Shown here: one piece after another, positions 20,961 through 34,135 of the stretch
How the letters are laid out: each line of letters begins with the position of its first letter
Numbering within the stretch: position 1 is the stretch's first letter
Source of the DNA: Paracamarosporium sp. OC-R06-R3
Lineage: Eukaryota; Ascomycota; Dothideomycetes; Pleosporales; Didymosphaeriaceae
DNA: 64,000 bases
NCBI GenBank assembly: GCA_019828545.1
Contig: JACVRA010000525.1
Coordinates: 1-64,000 of the forward strand
Direction: 5' to 3'
The notes under the pieces: generated by a model
Told to the model about the DNA's origin: nothing
The model's input: only the letters and a program-made list of their open reading frames with translations
Databases searched by the model: none
Position numbers and translations under genes: made by a program

Positions 20961-22301
20961 ATGAGATCCGAATTGCGCATTCTCCTAGATGGAGATGCGA
21001 GAGTGTATCGTCGCGGAGACAAGGTCACTGGAAGAGTAATTCTGGGCGTTGACCACGAAGAAGAAGTTGCCGCACTCAAGATCAGCTTCTTGGGGACCTG
21101 CACGACTACTACGAACAGGCCTGTCTACACACCACACCATACCGACGCAACCCAGCCGACACAGAGATACCAGGAACGTGTCCAACTGTTTTGTTTTGAA
21201 CAAGATTTGCTTTCAGATTGCCTACTTGGACCGAACAAGGAGTCTTGGACCTTTGACTTCAAGTTTCCTGAGTTGACAGCGCCGAGATACTCGCGATGGC
21301 AGCATGGTCCGAAATACCTCAAGGGCCCTCATCCATTGCCACCGACTTTCCAGACACACACACCCGGTGGTCAGGCAGTCATATCGTACTTTCTTCGAGC
21401 GACACTTGTTAGAGGTGGGAGATATGGTCTATTAGAGACTGAAGAAATGTTACCATACCACCCCACTCCCGAAGGCATGCGATTGGAACCAAAAGCTCAC
21501 TCTCGCGTCCTCTACGCACAGGTATGGAAGCCGCTATCAGATAATCGAACAGTGATAGACAAAGCCTTTTCTAAGTTATCTCGTCGCGATGCTCCAGGCA
21601 AGAGCGGTCCGCGGATCATTCCAACACTTTACTATCCCGAGATGATTTCTCCGGGACAGAACATACCACTCTACATCTCTCTTGAGAACACGCAACCCGC
21701 AGGTCAACACCATGGTCCACAATGCACGCTGGACTCAGTAAAAGTCAGGATAAGCACGCATACGACATCGATGTGCGGCCAGTCAGCATCCGACCCAGAA
21801 GACATGGTCGTAAAACATATGACCTGTCTCTCCAAAACCAACATGGCGAAGCCTCTTCCCTTTGACACGAGGATGAAGCTCGCCAACAACTTCCGTCTCG
21901 TCGACGACGCAGAATGCGTGCCCTCGTTCAAATCCTACACCATCATTCGACGCTACGATCTCAACGTTACTGTTGGACTCAAATACGAGGGCCGAGACTT
22001 CACCGTTCGATGCACGACACTGCTCGAGATTCTACCTCGCATTCCGCGCGAACTGCTGCCTAGCATGCCCGAAGACGAGGAGCCTGAAGTCGAGCCGTTA
22101 CCGCTATACGCACCGAGAGAACCATCCAGAGAGTTTGCGCCCGACTATGAGACGCTGTTCGCTTTGGACGATGGATCATCTAGTGAGGCATCTTTGATGT
22201 ATACTAGGAGTAGGGGATCTAGCCTGATGTCTGACGTTTCAACGCCTCCTTCCGAGTTTGACAGATTGAATCTTGGGGAGTTAGCGATTCGGTCGCGATG
22301 A
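20961..22301 (+). CDS. Arrestin-like (alpha-arrestin) protein
   Basis: Single exon, 446 residues. The start has arrestin N-domain character (ELRILLDGDARVYRRGDKVTGRV), followed by beta-rich sequence with WTFDFKFPEL and a second-domain-like block beginning near residue 215 (IIPTLYYPEMISPGQNIPLYI). The C-terminal tail is disordered and Ser/Glu-rich. It contains an LPLYAP sequence, close to a PY motif but lacking the second Pro of PPxY. Alpha-arrestins link membrane transporters and receptors to Rsp5-type ubiquitin ligases for endocytosis; here that role is inferred from fold-level features. No introns. Confidence 0.75.
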   Translation: MRSELRILLDGDARVYRRGDKVTGRVILGVDHEEEVAALKISFLGTCTTTTNRPVYTPHHTDATQPTQRYQERVQLFCFEQDLLSDCLLGPNKESWTFDFKFPELTAPRYSRWQHGPKYLKGPHPLPPTFQTHTPGGQAVISYFLRATLVRGGRYGLLETEEMLPYHPTPEGMRLEPKAHSRVLYAQVWKPLSDNRTVIDKAFSKLSRRDAPGKSGPRIIPTLYYPEMISPGQNIPLYISLENTQPAGQHHGPQCTLDSVKVRISTHTTSMCGQSASDPEDMVVKHMTCLSKTNMAKPLPFDTRMKLANNFRLVDDAECVPSFKSYTIIRRYDLNVTVGLKYEGRDFTVRCTTLLEILPRIPRELLPSMPEDEEPEVEPLPLYAPREPSREFAPDYETLFALDDGSSSEASLMYTRSRGSSLMSDVSTPPSEFDRLNLGELAIRSR

Positions 22302-24333
22302 GTATGACTTACAACAAGCCGTCATCTGTTGTTCGTGACGAGTATAGCAGTTGATCGGCCTGCCGTCAACATGCCACTGACCGAGGGATCGCCGACGTAA
22401 CAGAGGCGTTCAACCGTGTCAGAAGCTCGCGAGATCACAGAATTGACTGTCTCAAGAAATTCGCACCCCTCACTTTGGTCATCAGCACCTCCCACGTGAT
22501 CGACCCTGTTTCACCGCAAACTCCATACCACGCGACCAGACCAGATGACGACCCCCGGACAAGAACGAAACAAACCAAACCAACGCCCCCAAACAAGATC
22601 TATCAGATCGTCAATGCCATAAACTTCCACCGGGAGAGCCCTCGCAAAGCCCGCGCCTAAGCCAAACGGCGGCGCTTCGTAGCCTCGCGACTTCGCGCGC
22701 GCTAAGGCGACCACCCCCTCGGAGCGGAGAACCAAGGTGTCGGAGTGATGTTATCGATAGCAATGCTTACGGAGCCCTAGAACGGTATTTCCTTCATCGG
22801 GTCGAACGTGTTCTAGTTCTTTGGGGAGGGACGACGCATGTGTATGTGTGCATGTAGAAACATAATTTCCGGATTGAGACATATGATGCAATGTGGGACT
22901 ACTTTTGGATAGAGGTACATCCTTCTAGGTAGCAAGACACCTTATGAAAGCAAGTCCGTATAAGTGAGAGTCCGAAGCCTCTTGCGTCGTCACGCGCTCT
23001 GGTTACTAACCCTCGTGAAGCCGCTCGACGGACCGTCCGTCCTCGAATCGCATGACATGACCAGCCAGTCTACCCACAAAGCAAACAACCCCGTCTATAT
23101 TCGGCCCCCTCCGAGTCCGACAAAAATCGACACCCGCACATAAACTTCAGCTAGCAACACTACCAATCTAGAAGCGAGCAGGCAGCCCACGCGGAAAAGT
23201 CCGAGGCTCGCACCCTCGCGCACAGTCAGCACCTAACCAGCATCAAGCCTCGCGCGCAAGCAAAAAGTCCGACGCCACGACGACAAACCAAACGAACTCT
23301 CTCCTCAGCGCAATATCCGCATCCCCACTGCACTCTTACCCTGCGCCCGTTGTCCCGCGCTCCAAGTCAGCCAGCTAGCCAGCTAGCCAGCCCATCACAA
23401 TATGCCAGCCCGCGCCTCGCAATAATGTCAATAAAAGAGACGATGAAAATCCGGTACCCAGCGGACGCTACGCTGCGCTACGTCACGCTACCGCGAACCC
23501 CGCGTCCCCCTGTAATTTCTGCTGAGCTGGACTGAGCCGCCGGTACGCTAAGATAGCGGGCTGTTATCGTCTTGTCTGATTTGATTTGCACCGGTGCCGT
23601 GCGATGAGCTAGCGCGCCGTGGTGCTGTGAGAAGTAGAGTGGTGCAGGCACGTGTGGGCGGAAGGTTTTGTCGAAGGGTTGCTGTGCTTGGGGCAGGATA
23701 GAACAGGGCGGGAGATTTGCTTGCGTGTGTGCGATATGGGGATGTGACGTGTGTGCTATATTGGTCGGGGAGTTCATGCGTGGGGCAGGGTTGATGCTTG
23801 TGGGGAGGTATACGTGGAGAGTACGTGGGTGGTGTGCGTGGAAGGTGGCTTTGTTGGCTGGTAGTAGGTAGGTTAAGGGAGTGAGCGGCAAATATTGTGG
23901 GAGAGATGTGCTGCTTGAGTTGAGTACGAGGACAAGACGAGCAAAGACGCAAGCGTGATAGTGAATGAATGTGTGTATTCAACTCGGTCCTCAGAAATAT
24001 GTAGAACCCCAAAAGCCACCAGACCAATCTGTTCCAATCCGGGTATATATTGATCGAAGCACCCTTCCATCCATCTCCACCAAAAGAAAAAAAAAGAGAA
24101 AAGAGAAAAGTAAAAAGGTTAAAAAAGCCCGGTCGATCAGCCGCACAGCAGAAGCGAAAAGCCCGCGACTGATCTCCATCTTGGCCAATTGCCGAGCCGC
24201 AGTGGGTGAAGAAGTGTGTCTTTACATCGTAAACGAAAACCCGTCAACGCCAGTCGGTGAGCGCAAGTGCATCCCACGCGATCAAAACCCAAGAAACGCC
24301 ACATAACCCATCTCTTCTTCATCCATTCTTCGT
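22302..24333. other. Two-kilobase gene-poor stretch
   Basis: No convincing gene on either strand. It includes a short tandem repeat of CCAGCTAG (about 23369-23392), a GT-rich strand-biased section (23630-23880) and a long A/G tract (about 24080-24130). The open frames on the minus strand at 23478-24027 are His/Pro/Thr-rich and follow the composition bias. Confidence 0.45.
23369..23392. repeat. Three-copy CCAGCTAG tandem repeat
   Basis: AGCCAGCTAGCCAGCTAGCC is visible directly; a minor microsatellite in non-coding DNA. Confidence 0.7.
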
Positions 24334-24690
24334 CTAGCACTTGCCGTCCAGCACCTCGAAGATTCCGACCTCGACCTGCGCGCCCAGGCTTGGCCTCGGC
24401 TCGAGCATCTCCAGCTCGTGGCTGAAAAGATGTTTCTCCTCTTCCATCTCGAGGTCCAGCATGCTCGGCTTGCGGCGGAGCATAAGCAGGTTGCGGATGC
24501 TGTTGATGGAGCTTGAGCTGCGGTGGCTGTCGGGTGAGCCGGTGCGCGTCAATGGGGATGTGGTTCCCGTGGATGAAGGCGAGATGCTGCGGGAGGAGCG
24601 CGTAGGAGAGAAAGCAGTGCGGAGCCGGCGAAGGGAGTTGCTGGGGGTGCGAGCCGGGAAGGCGAAGCGGTTGGTGCGGGTGTTGGCCAT
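24334..24690 (-). CDS. Small conserved-looking hypothetical protein
   Basis: Single exon, 118 residues. It is Arg/Ser-rich at the N-terminus (FPARTPSNSLRRLRTAFSP), with a helical middle (INSIRNLLMLRRKPSMLDLEMEEE) and a short hydrophobic end (VGIFEVLDGKC). The Ser-rich basic N-terminus offers many phosphorylation-like sites. There is no membrane segment or known domain. The composition differs clearly from the surrounding non-coding DNA and the ATG follows a long leader, so I take it as real. Function unknown. Confidence 0.6.
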   Translation of the reverse strand: MANTRTNRFAFPARTPSNSLRRLRTAFSPTRSSRSISPSSTGTTSPLTRTGSPDSHRSSSSINSIRNLLMLRRKPSMLDLEMEEEKHLFSHELEMLEPRPSLGAQVEVGIFEVLDGKC

Positions 24691-26324
24691 CTTGTTGATT
24701 GGTTTGAGAATAGTCGGGGAGTAGTCGTTGAGTAGAGGTGTCGTGTGTATTACTCTGGGGAGCGTGGAAGAACAATTGCCGTGTTAGGAGCAACTGGGAC
24801 CTTGTTTGAGGACGGATCGGGTAGTCCGGAGCAGCAGCGAGCGTGAGCGTTCAACAGTTCCAGCTGTCCAGCGAAAAGAATGTGTAGTCGACGTTGACCA
24901 AAGGCAAACGATACAGTCGAAAGCGGATCCCTGAGGGGTAGACGGTGTAGCGTTACACGGGGGGAGGGTCTCAGAGTGTCTATGTATGCAGCCAAGTGAA
25001 CCAGCTCTCGGTGTCTCAACCGGGAGGAATTGCGTCTTCAAGAGCAGGAGGAAGGAGAAAGAAACGAAGGTGGTGGAATGCAATCCTCGGATAGATGGCC
25101 AGCCAGGCCAGCGGACGGACCGTTGTTTAAGCACTTGGGCAAGCTGCTCGCCCGCCAAGGCAAAACGGGTGCTGCATGCTGCATGCTCATCATACGCCCC
25201 GGGCAAGCCTACCACACAAGGCGAACCACGCAGCCGAAACCAGCGAACCCCTGCGCGCCATTCATTGAGATGCTTCCTTACAGACTCCCTGTTTGATCGC
25301 CCGGAAGGATAGCTGGCTGTCCAAATTTGGCGACGGAGCAGGCATCCTTCGTCCCGTCCGTCTGTGAGGGCATAATTTCCGTCGCCGGAGCCTGTCGAAC
25401 GAGGAACAAGGCTGCGTAATCGCTTCGACGGACGCCTTACAGCACACGTCAAGCCAGTGTAGCAAGGGCACACTCTTCCGGCTGACCGTCGACCACGTAC
25501 CGTTGCTGCATTTGCTAGGGAGAAACCCCTCAGCGTCCACCTTGCCTCGACCAGTCCTCTAGCGCACCACCACTCCGCAGCTCCACCTGTAAGAGGCTTG
25601 CCAGCCGAACACCTGAGTCGCTCCGTGTCTCTGACAGCCCATCTCGCCTGTCTCAAGTCCGATGGCAGCTCCTCAGATGCGAGGCCCGCGCGTCAGCCAA
25701 GCTGTCTGAGAGCCCCGCCAGATGCGCCAGCCGAGTTTCACCATGGGCGCAGCCACCAAGACCGCCATAGACGCGTGCCGACGCGCAGAAATGCACCTCT
25801 GTTTGGCGTACCAAGTCAACATTCTCCAGCAACAAAGTTTCAATATTTGCCACCATGGCTCTCGCATGCGTACCAACCAGCGCCGTCGCTATGCAGTACT
25901 CGACCAAAAACAACAGTGCCCTCCGCCAATTACCCCGTTTCCACCCCCTCCCCCAAAGGCACTTCAAATCGTCTATCAAGTGTGAATCCAGACCGTTGAC
26001 ACATATGTATGCGCTCAATAAATGCACAGACGCGAAAACAGAAGTAGTCCCTAACGCACCAAAAATGCCTCTCTTGCCTTGCTCCCCGGTGTTGCGCCAT
26101 TCCCAAACAGGAGTTCCAGACATCAATGCAACCGTTTCTGTATGTGCAGGCGGCCCCTGTACAGGCACCTGCGACCTATTCTGAGGCCGGCACAGGCCCT
26201 GCTCTCCACAGTCCTGCACCATGCACTCTTCTTTCATCATCGTATCGTAGATCATCCACCTTCGACACACCCAATGGGCACCATCGTTGAAATGCTCCAC
26301 AAGCAATGCGGGAAGGAAGACGGC
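24691..26324. other. Intergenic stretch between the small gene and cch1
   Basis: About 1.6 kb. A 290-codon minus-strand open frame (24784-25656) is Arg/Trp/Cys/Ser-rich with no domain and no matching codon bias; I do not call it. The right part (about 25700-26324) would hold the cch1 3' untranslated region. Confidence 0.4.
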
Positions 26325-29300
26325 TCACCTCCCGCCTGATCGCCGCTGCGTGAAACTCCTCCGGATACTCTCACCCCAAACTGAGTTGTCGAGTACCTCC
26401 AAAACGTCGGCTGCACTGACAGCGCTGTTTTGCCTGCTACGGTTCCCTGTGGAACTGGGTGCTGCCAGCTCGCCCTCGAGCGGACTAGGAGGCCGACTCA
26501 GCGCAGATGCAAATTGCCACTCACCATCAGGTGGTGGTGAGAACGGCGACATTTGTGGCGATGTGCGTGTGGGCGAGAGGGGAGAGGTTCTCGTAGGCGA
26601 GCCTAGTGGTGTCGTCTGTATCGAGTTGGCTCGACTTCTCAACGTCATGTCGGCTGGTGGTGACGGGGCACGCGCATCGCTGCCTGAGGCTCGCCAACCT
26701 GCAAAATCTGCATCTGGATGCACTGGTGACAACATCGGACTGCCAGTGGCGGATTGCTGCCCTCGTTGCGCATCTGCAATATCTTCGTCGTCGATGAAGA
26801 TCTCAGGTACTGTGAACTGCGGTACAGCAGTCATACGGCCGTGCTCCTTTTGCTGCTGCACGCGGCGGAATCTTCGTGCCCAGTACAGCGTGTCAAAGAA
26901 CCCAATCACAACATTCCGCCGAACGGCCTCCTCTACACGCTGTAGACGTGCTCGGCGGCGAAGGAATTCCTCTAATCTGGGATCGTCTGTTAGCAAAAGC
27001 ATGCAGTTGCGGACTTCTCGGTGATTACCTTAAGCTCTTGTTGTCGTTGATAACCTTGTGATGAGCCAAGATCATTAGCAATGACGTGAACTGGATACCA
27101 CGGTCGGGGTCACTAGAAACTATGACCTCCTCGTAAAAAGTGTTCATGCGCTGTCGCCGACGCCGGATTTCGGCAACAGGAAGCTCTGCCAACCGCCGGT
27201 TGAGCTTGTTGATGTCAATCTCGACAGTCTCCTTCTGGCCTTGAACGGGCAGCCCCGAGATTCTTCTAGATTTTGTGCTGCACTCTTCAATCAGGCTTCC
27301 CACAGTGAAGTCACCATCGTAGATCCTCATCTCAAAGATGCCAGAAAGTTCCTACCCAGCTGTCAGCAACACCTAAAACAATTCTGGAACTGTACTTACT
27401 CCCAGCAGTCGAGGGAAAACGTCCCTGGATATGAAGCCTGTCCCATTGGGGTCGAATTCAGCCCAAGCCTGCTTGAAACGACGAATCTCTTCTCGGCTAA
27501 TGACTGAGAGCCCACTGCTTCGCTGATATACGTAACTGAAACTTTCGTATATCAAGGACACAAAGAGATTGACAAAGATGTACATGCTGAGGATGTTCCA
27601 GGTGACAAACAAAGCTCGAGCCCACTCCGGGCTGCCACAATCGCTTTCAAAATATCTTTCTCCTTCGGTGCAATAGGGATGGTCGATGGCCGCAAAATCT
27701 TCCATCAGCTCATTCCAACCCTCACCCGTGCTTGTTCGGAAGAGGAGAATGAGGGCTTTCGGCACACTGCGAAAGTTGATGTTTCCCGTTTCGTTCTCGC
27801 CAAACCGTGTTAGACCGAAGGTCTGGGTGAGAGCAATAGCATAAACCAGAAAGAGCACGAACCAAGTAGCCAAAAGGTTCATGATAGATGCTAAACTTGC
27901 CGCGGCCGTCTTGAAGAGTTGATCAAGCTGATTGTTCCTAGGAATCAGAAGCAGGGCAATCGACACCAACCCCAGCTTATGGAGTTGGGCGAAGACTCTT
28001 TCGCTGTTGTTGGTCAATCGGAGGATCGACGTAACGAACGTACCGGACACTGCGAAGATCGAGAACACATCCCAGGAACTTTTGCGAAACCGATGCCAGG
28101 AGAGACCGATGATACGAATCACCACGTTGGCGATGAATATAATCGTGAAGAGCAGAAAGACGTAGTCTCGTGTTTGTTCCCATAAGCCATATCCGGGGTA
28201 CCATTCCAAGCACAAAAGAACCAGATGGAAGAGCAACAGCCCTGTTATGAACCGTTGCCAACCGCCAGTTTTACGGACAGCACGCCGATAACACCACTCC
28301 TCCCACGTCTCTCGCTGCTTTGTTGAAGATGGTCGCTTCGAAGGCGACACTTGACGGAGAAGTTTCCTCAGCTCGAGCCATGAACGCTGATCTGTGGTCA
28401 AAAAAGCAACACCAGTTTGTTCCGTATAATTGCGCATAAAGACAGATACAAAGAGGGTCAACACGAAAACGGCGCCGAGCAAGTTGAATATGACGAAGTA
28501 GATAGCGTTCCCTTGAGAAGCGAACGGTTCCGGCTGGGTGAACACGCCCGTAATCTGTTCCGACGCCCACATCACGTCGATCCATCCTTCTTGCGATACG
28601 ATTTGGAAGAGAATGAAGAGCGAGTTGCCGAAGTTGTCGAAGTCGTAAGTCGGATTTGAAGCCTGGCGTGGGGCAAGAACTTCCCAGTCGTCGTTGAAAG
28701 GTGTGCTAGCGTATTCATTGACGCAATCGTGCAAATCAAAGATACCGGAACCGTCGTCGTTGCATGACTGCATACGTCCCACGAATAGGTTTAGTCCATA
28801 AATAGCAAATGGAATGAGCAAACTTAAAGAGACAAAAGCGGCCTGTTGGCGTTAGTACCATTGGATATCATCAAATCGTGAGTTTCATACCGAGATTAGT
28901 TTCCACCATCCGCGGACAATGAGGGAGTGGAAGTGATCCCGCGCGCTATCGCTGATATTGAGGAGACGCAGGGCACGGAGGGCTTTGAAAGCACCAACGG
29001 TTCGGGTGATCTGGCCTTCGTTGAGTAGTGAGGTGATCACGTTGATCCACAAGGTAATCAAGACCACACCGTCGATAAACCCCCAAGAGCCTCGGAAGTA
29101 CGCGTTAGGTGTGAAAAGGAACCCGTCTGCGATGACTTTGATCAAAGCTTCCGCGGTGAACAAAACGGCAAAGCCCAAGTCTGTCCACACAAACCAATTG
29201 CGGACGCTGAAGTCGTGGCTCTTGAAGTACTCCCTTTGGTACAATGGCGTTGTTACGCAGGCCAAAAGCACCATCGCAATGATAGCAGCATAGATGAAAG

Positions 29301-32300
29301 CCGAGAATGTGTACCATATAGGCACCGATGGAGCCACACCTTCCATACGATCTTTGCCACGACCCGGACCCACAATCTTTTGGCAAAATCTGCGGACTGG
29401 GTTGTAGGGTTTGAATATAAAGAGCGACACGTTGTAGTTAGGGTGCTTTCGGAGATAATCGCGTTGTGCCTTTTTTCTCTTCTCGGTCGCATCAACCACC
29501 TCTTTGGCCATCCTTCTTGGATCGAGGTCCTCATAAGCGCGTCCAAAGTCAAGAGGAGCATAGAAAGGATTGGGTTCTCGATTGCTAACCCGCCGCTTCA
29601 AACGTTGCCAGAATGTTGACATTACTCCTGATCCGACGATGGTTGGTGCTGCCCGGATTCCAGGCTGCGGCTCCTCTTCGTGTGGGCTTCCGTCTTCGTC
29701 GGCTTCATCAAGAAAGTCCCGAACTACAGCATCCTTAAGAAGCATCTCAGTGGCAGCAGATCCGTAGTCCAACGGGTCCTTCCGAGAGGCATGGCCCAAT
29801 TTGAAGATAGAAGAAAGCGACAAATTCCTGTAGAAGTTAGTTCTGATTCCGAATGCTTTGTTTCAACGTACCCATCAGAAGAGTTGAAACCCTGCTCTTT
29901 CTTTTGAAGAAAGGCTTTCACCTGCTGCAGACGCTTTTCATCTTCAGAGACATCGAAGTTTTCCTGAATGACAGCAATGAACATATTCAAGACGATGACT
30001 GTTTCCTCGATTAATGAGATTCTGGACTGCGACGGAACGGCTTACAGTTTGCAAATATGAACCAGAGAATGCAGAATGAGGCACCGATCCAAGAAGTTCC
30101 CCATACGTCTGTGAAATTGGTGGCGCTGTACATGATTGTGGTCCAATTCTCACTGGAGAGTATCTGGTACATTCCGAGGAAGGAGTTGTATATAGTAAAA
30201 AAGGATATCACAAGGGTTTCGCCGTCTTGCTCAGGTGGTATTTCTCCCCGAAGGAGCTGCGCGGCAAATATAGACGCGAGAAACGTAAGCAAGAACACGA
30301 ACAGGATCAGGTTGAGCAAACCGCCCACGTTTCCAAGCACAATCATCTAACGGAAATCAGCAAATGACATGCACGTGAGAATATGCAACTTACAATAAGC
30401 TCTCGTGTCATTGGCACGGCTAGGACGACTCGATAGATTCGGACGATCTGGAAAACAGAAAGCCAGGCGTATGCCCGTCCATCATGAGACTCCTTTATCG
30501 CCGGAATCTGTATTACAGCTGTCGCGATTGCGATGAGCAGATCGGTGATATTCGTCTTGCTTTTGAAGAAATGTCTCCAATCAACGATAAAGCGAATGAT
30601 AATCTCCAGAAGTAACAGGAAGGTGACCCCGATCTCAGACCTGTCTATGAATTTTGCTCGTGATTGTGACATGTTTGCGCTCTTCAAAGCTTGGCAGATG
30701 AGTCCGTAAGAGATGATCAAGATCCAGACCCCTGATGTCCTCTCGTAAAGTTTTTTGAGGTTGCTCACCCGTTGCTTCGGAAGATTTTCAGCCTCCTCTT
30801 CCTCAATCTGTTCGCCAGTGAAGGCACTTGTCTTGCTCTCCTCACGGATGATCTGGAATGATGACGTGATGACAGCGATGAGCAAGGATATCAGCCAAAG
30901 ACTCAGAATGAGAATTCCACCAGCGAAGAATAGCGCGCCTATGAGGTAGTCGCTATCTGCAATGGTATAAAGCAGGTCCGAGTATGTGTTCGAGGACATG
31001 ATTACGAAGACCAATTGGAGTGATTGCAAAATATTGTCAAAACTCTGCGTGCCGTTATAGGGGTTTTCACCCTCAATGCACAAAGATCCTTTCGGGCAAA
31101 GAAATCCTTTGTCGGTTCCATCTGGCATTCCTGGGGCTGGTATATAGGGTTGAGGGGAGAAGCCGGGGACATCTGCGAGATGACCACCGCAGAACTGCTC
31201 TGAATTTGTGAAGTTGCTCTTGCCTTCAGGATCAATCCAGACACAGTGTCTTCGGAAGCTGGACTTGAAGCTCTGAACACCAACAATGGCAAACAAGAGC
31301 CAGAAAAAGCTGATCAGGAAGGCCACATTGACTAGTAGAGGGGCTGCTTTTTTAAGACTCCGCAGGATGACTGAAGTACCACTTGTCAGGTTGAGAAGGC
31401 GAATGATACGCAAGCAACTCAGCATCTTGAAGATGTAAATGTGCTTCTCGTGTTCGATACCAGTGATGCCCAAGAGGAACGAGATCCAAAATGAAATGAC
31501 CGCTAGGAAATCGGTCCTGTTGAACGAATGGCGAAGATAGGCACGATGCGCCAGTCGAGCTCGTTGCTGGTCTCTCGAGTTGCCAGGGCCGATAGTTGGA
31601 GTGATCTGCGCAGTTGTGAAGGTCCGGAAGACAGAAGGAATCTGCTGTTCGATGCTGGTCTCGGCACGTTTGATAGATGGTTGCCGCTGAGGGCCGAATA
31701 ACTTGCGCGCATTGCCGAGGATGGCTTGCTTAAAACCAATCTGTCTGTTGATGGTACTGTACTCTGGAGCATTGATGATGAAGCCTGATACAATGATCCG
31801 GATTATGACTTCAATGGTATAAACTACGAAAAGCCCAAGTAACGCGTAATCGATATTAGAGCCCCATTCCTTCGTTCTTGGGTGCTCAAAGACATTTTCA
31901 CTCGCGTCGACGGCAAGGAGCACTGTCTGCACAACAATGAGAACGAGGAGTAACGGTTCGGTGACGGGATGGACCAGGAGGTCGCTGAGCTTCAGACGTA
32001 GCTTGTTGTCCGGGCCAAAGACACCCAGCGACCTTCCCCGGAAAGGATTGGACGGGTGTTGCCACTGTGCCGCAGGCCTTGCAGACTCGATTGGCGATGG
32101 TGGCTTCTCGATTGGGGAGGCGAGCGGGGAAGAAGGGCCGTCGTGGAGGTACGTTGGCAGCGCTGGGAACGAAGGCGGCTCGTGAAGTCGAGCCTGGCGC
32201 ACCGACGATTTTCTGCGCATCGTGCGCTCAGCGATCTCGGGTTCGTTACTGATGTTGACAACACGCTGCGACATGTTGCGCATGATGGTACCCGCGCGAT

Positions 32301-33048
32301 GCAGCGGCGACTCGATGCTGCCGGGAGAGAGCGATCGCTTCCGGCCCGTTGACGTCCGGAGACCGCCCGGTGAATGCTCGATATCGTGCCCCGACCCAGG
32401 TCCTGCGGAAGGGGCATCTGGTGTGAGGAATCGCACGCTCTGAAAGCTGGAACGATCGCGTGGTTGGGTGGGAAGCCCTGCGGCAGCACCACTTATGGGT
32501 TGCAGGTTGTGCATATCAGTCAAGCGTGCCGTGTCTCTATCGTCGTAGGCGGATGCAGAGAAGAAGCCATGGTCCTCCGAGGTGCTCCTGCTCAGATAAG
32601 GGTCGCTGCTGTGTTGGTGATAGGAGTGGGACGACGTGTGCGTGGGCAAGGGCGGCGACGTCTCGCCCTGGAAGGCCAGGCCGGAGAAACCGATGGCAGC
32701 TTGGAAAGCCCCGATGTCGACGGGCGAGTAGTCGCCATCTTCGTCGACGGGCGGCGGGCGTCGAGATGCACCGGCGGTGGTGTCGACGTGGGGACGGCGG
32801 CGCGTGCGGGTTGGGCTGGGAGAGTCCTCAGCGATGGGCGCATACTGCGAGGCCCAGGGCGCCCCTGAGGCGAGGGATCCAGAGTGCCTCAGCAGCTGTC
32901 GTCCTCGATCGCTCAGCGTCCTGCGATGCTGCTGCGCCCCTTCGCGCGTGTCCCTCGGGTGCTCGTCCGGCGGGCGGTGGAGGTCTCGCAAGGGTATTGA
33001 CTGGTGCGTCTGGCTGCGGCGGTGGTTGTGTGCATCGGGGGAGGACAT
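26325..33048 (-). CDS. cch1: Voltage-gated calcium channel alpha subunit Cch1
   Basis: Exons on the minus strand: 33048-30394, 30346-30046, 29998-29872, 29827-28891, 28842-27400, 27351-27029, 26976-26325. All are GT/AG and in phase; 2145 residues. About 370 disordered N-terminal residues precede four six-helix repeats. S4-type helices with spaced Arg are visible (for example RTVGAFKALRALRLLN). Pore loops read MSSNTYSD (I), LSSENWTT (II), SQEGWIDV (III) and TGEGWNEL (IV), so the filter ring is Asn/Glu/Glu/Glu. An EF-hand-like segment (FDPNGTGFISRDVF) follows repeat IV. The C-terminus is Ser/Pro-rich. Known role: with Mid1 it forms the high-affinity calcium influx system of the fungal plasma membrane. 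Length fits the family. Confidence 0.95.
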
Positions 33049-34135
33049 TGGAGCGTGTGGTGCTCGAGCGTGGTGCGCAATCTACATCGAGACGCACTTT
33101 CAGCTCATGCGGTGCGAGCGGCCAACATTAGAGATTACGGGAGAGGTTGAGGCGGGCGGCGGCAGCGGGCGAGCGAGCGACGGCACGAGGAGGCAGGGGC
33201 AGAGCGAGCAAGACGGTCACGGTGTGTTTGTTGTAGGAAAAGTTGCGAGCTGTCAGATGCGGGCCGTGATGTGAACGGCTCCAACGGCTGCCCTGAAGCG
33301 CGTCCCCCCAAGCCAAGGCGCGGATCCAGCCCTAATACCTGCAGATAACCGTGCCCCCGGCGTTGACGGGCGTATTTTTAGCTACCGCAGTACGACCTGT
33401 GCCTGGCAGCATCAGAGTGGCCGTCCAGAAGCATTCAAAGACACTGGACGAGCCTCGTTCCCCGTGAGCCACCAAGGCCTCCTCGTCGAAAGCAAGTGCG
33501 CAACGCACCGTGTCGCGAGTTGCCATGTCACTCCGTCCAACCCCATACCGGCCCGTCCGTCGCATGAAATGCACCGATTTTTGTCATCTTTCCCTACCTA
33601 CTACCTCACTCACATTCCTCGTTGCAGAGCACAGTATGCACAGCCCACGTGTGAGCCGTCTAAAAAGGCATTCAACAATATTTCGTTTCTAGGTACGCGT
33701 GCAAAAAGGCCCGAACATGCTGATCCTCCAAGTCAAGGGCAAGAGATGCTTTGGCGTCGATAGAGCATGAGCATATGCAGTTCGATGCAGCACCAGACGG
33801 TCCACGATTCCATAGTTTCCAGGTTTCCAGCCATCAGGCTCAGGCTCCAGCCCCGTCTTCGCTCCCACGCTCGATGATGCGGGTGGACGCCCTACGTGGC
33901 CGTAAACGGACTAGTGCCATAATCGCCGCGGGAAAGTGCAATCAACCTCTTGGTGCCATCACGTTCCTGGCCCTCTTCACGAACACGATCCGCCCCGACA
34001 AACCCATTCACCCCCCGTATTCCTACTTCCCACGCGCCGCACCACCAGCTCTGCAAGCCAGTCTTCGCACCGACCCACCACCGCTCGAATCGCCCGCCCT
34101 TCGACACGCGTCGCCGCCTGGCACGCACCGCCAAA
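33049..34135. promoter_or_regulatory. Divergent promoter region of cch1 and the PHD-finger gene
   Basis: About 1.1 kb between two divergent starts. Open frames inside are GC-rich and unsupported. No specific regulatory site is assigned. Confidence 0.4.

Noticed and set aside
24784..25656. 290-codon open frame on the minus strand
   Set aside because: Arg, Trp, Cys and Ser-rich without domain, signal or conserved-looking block; several overlapping frames are equally open and no neighbouring exon joins it. Looks like a GC-driven chance frame.
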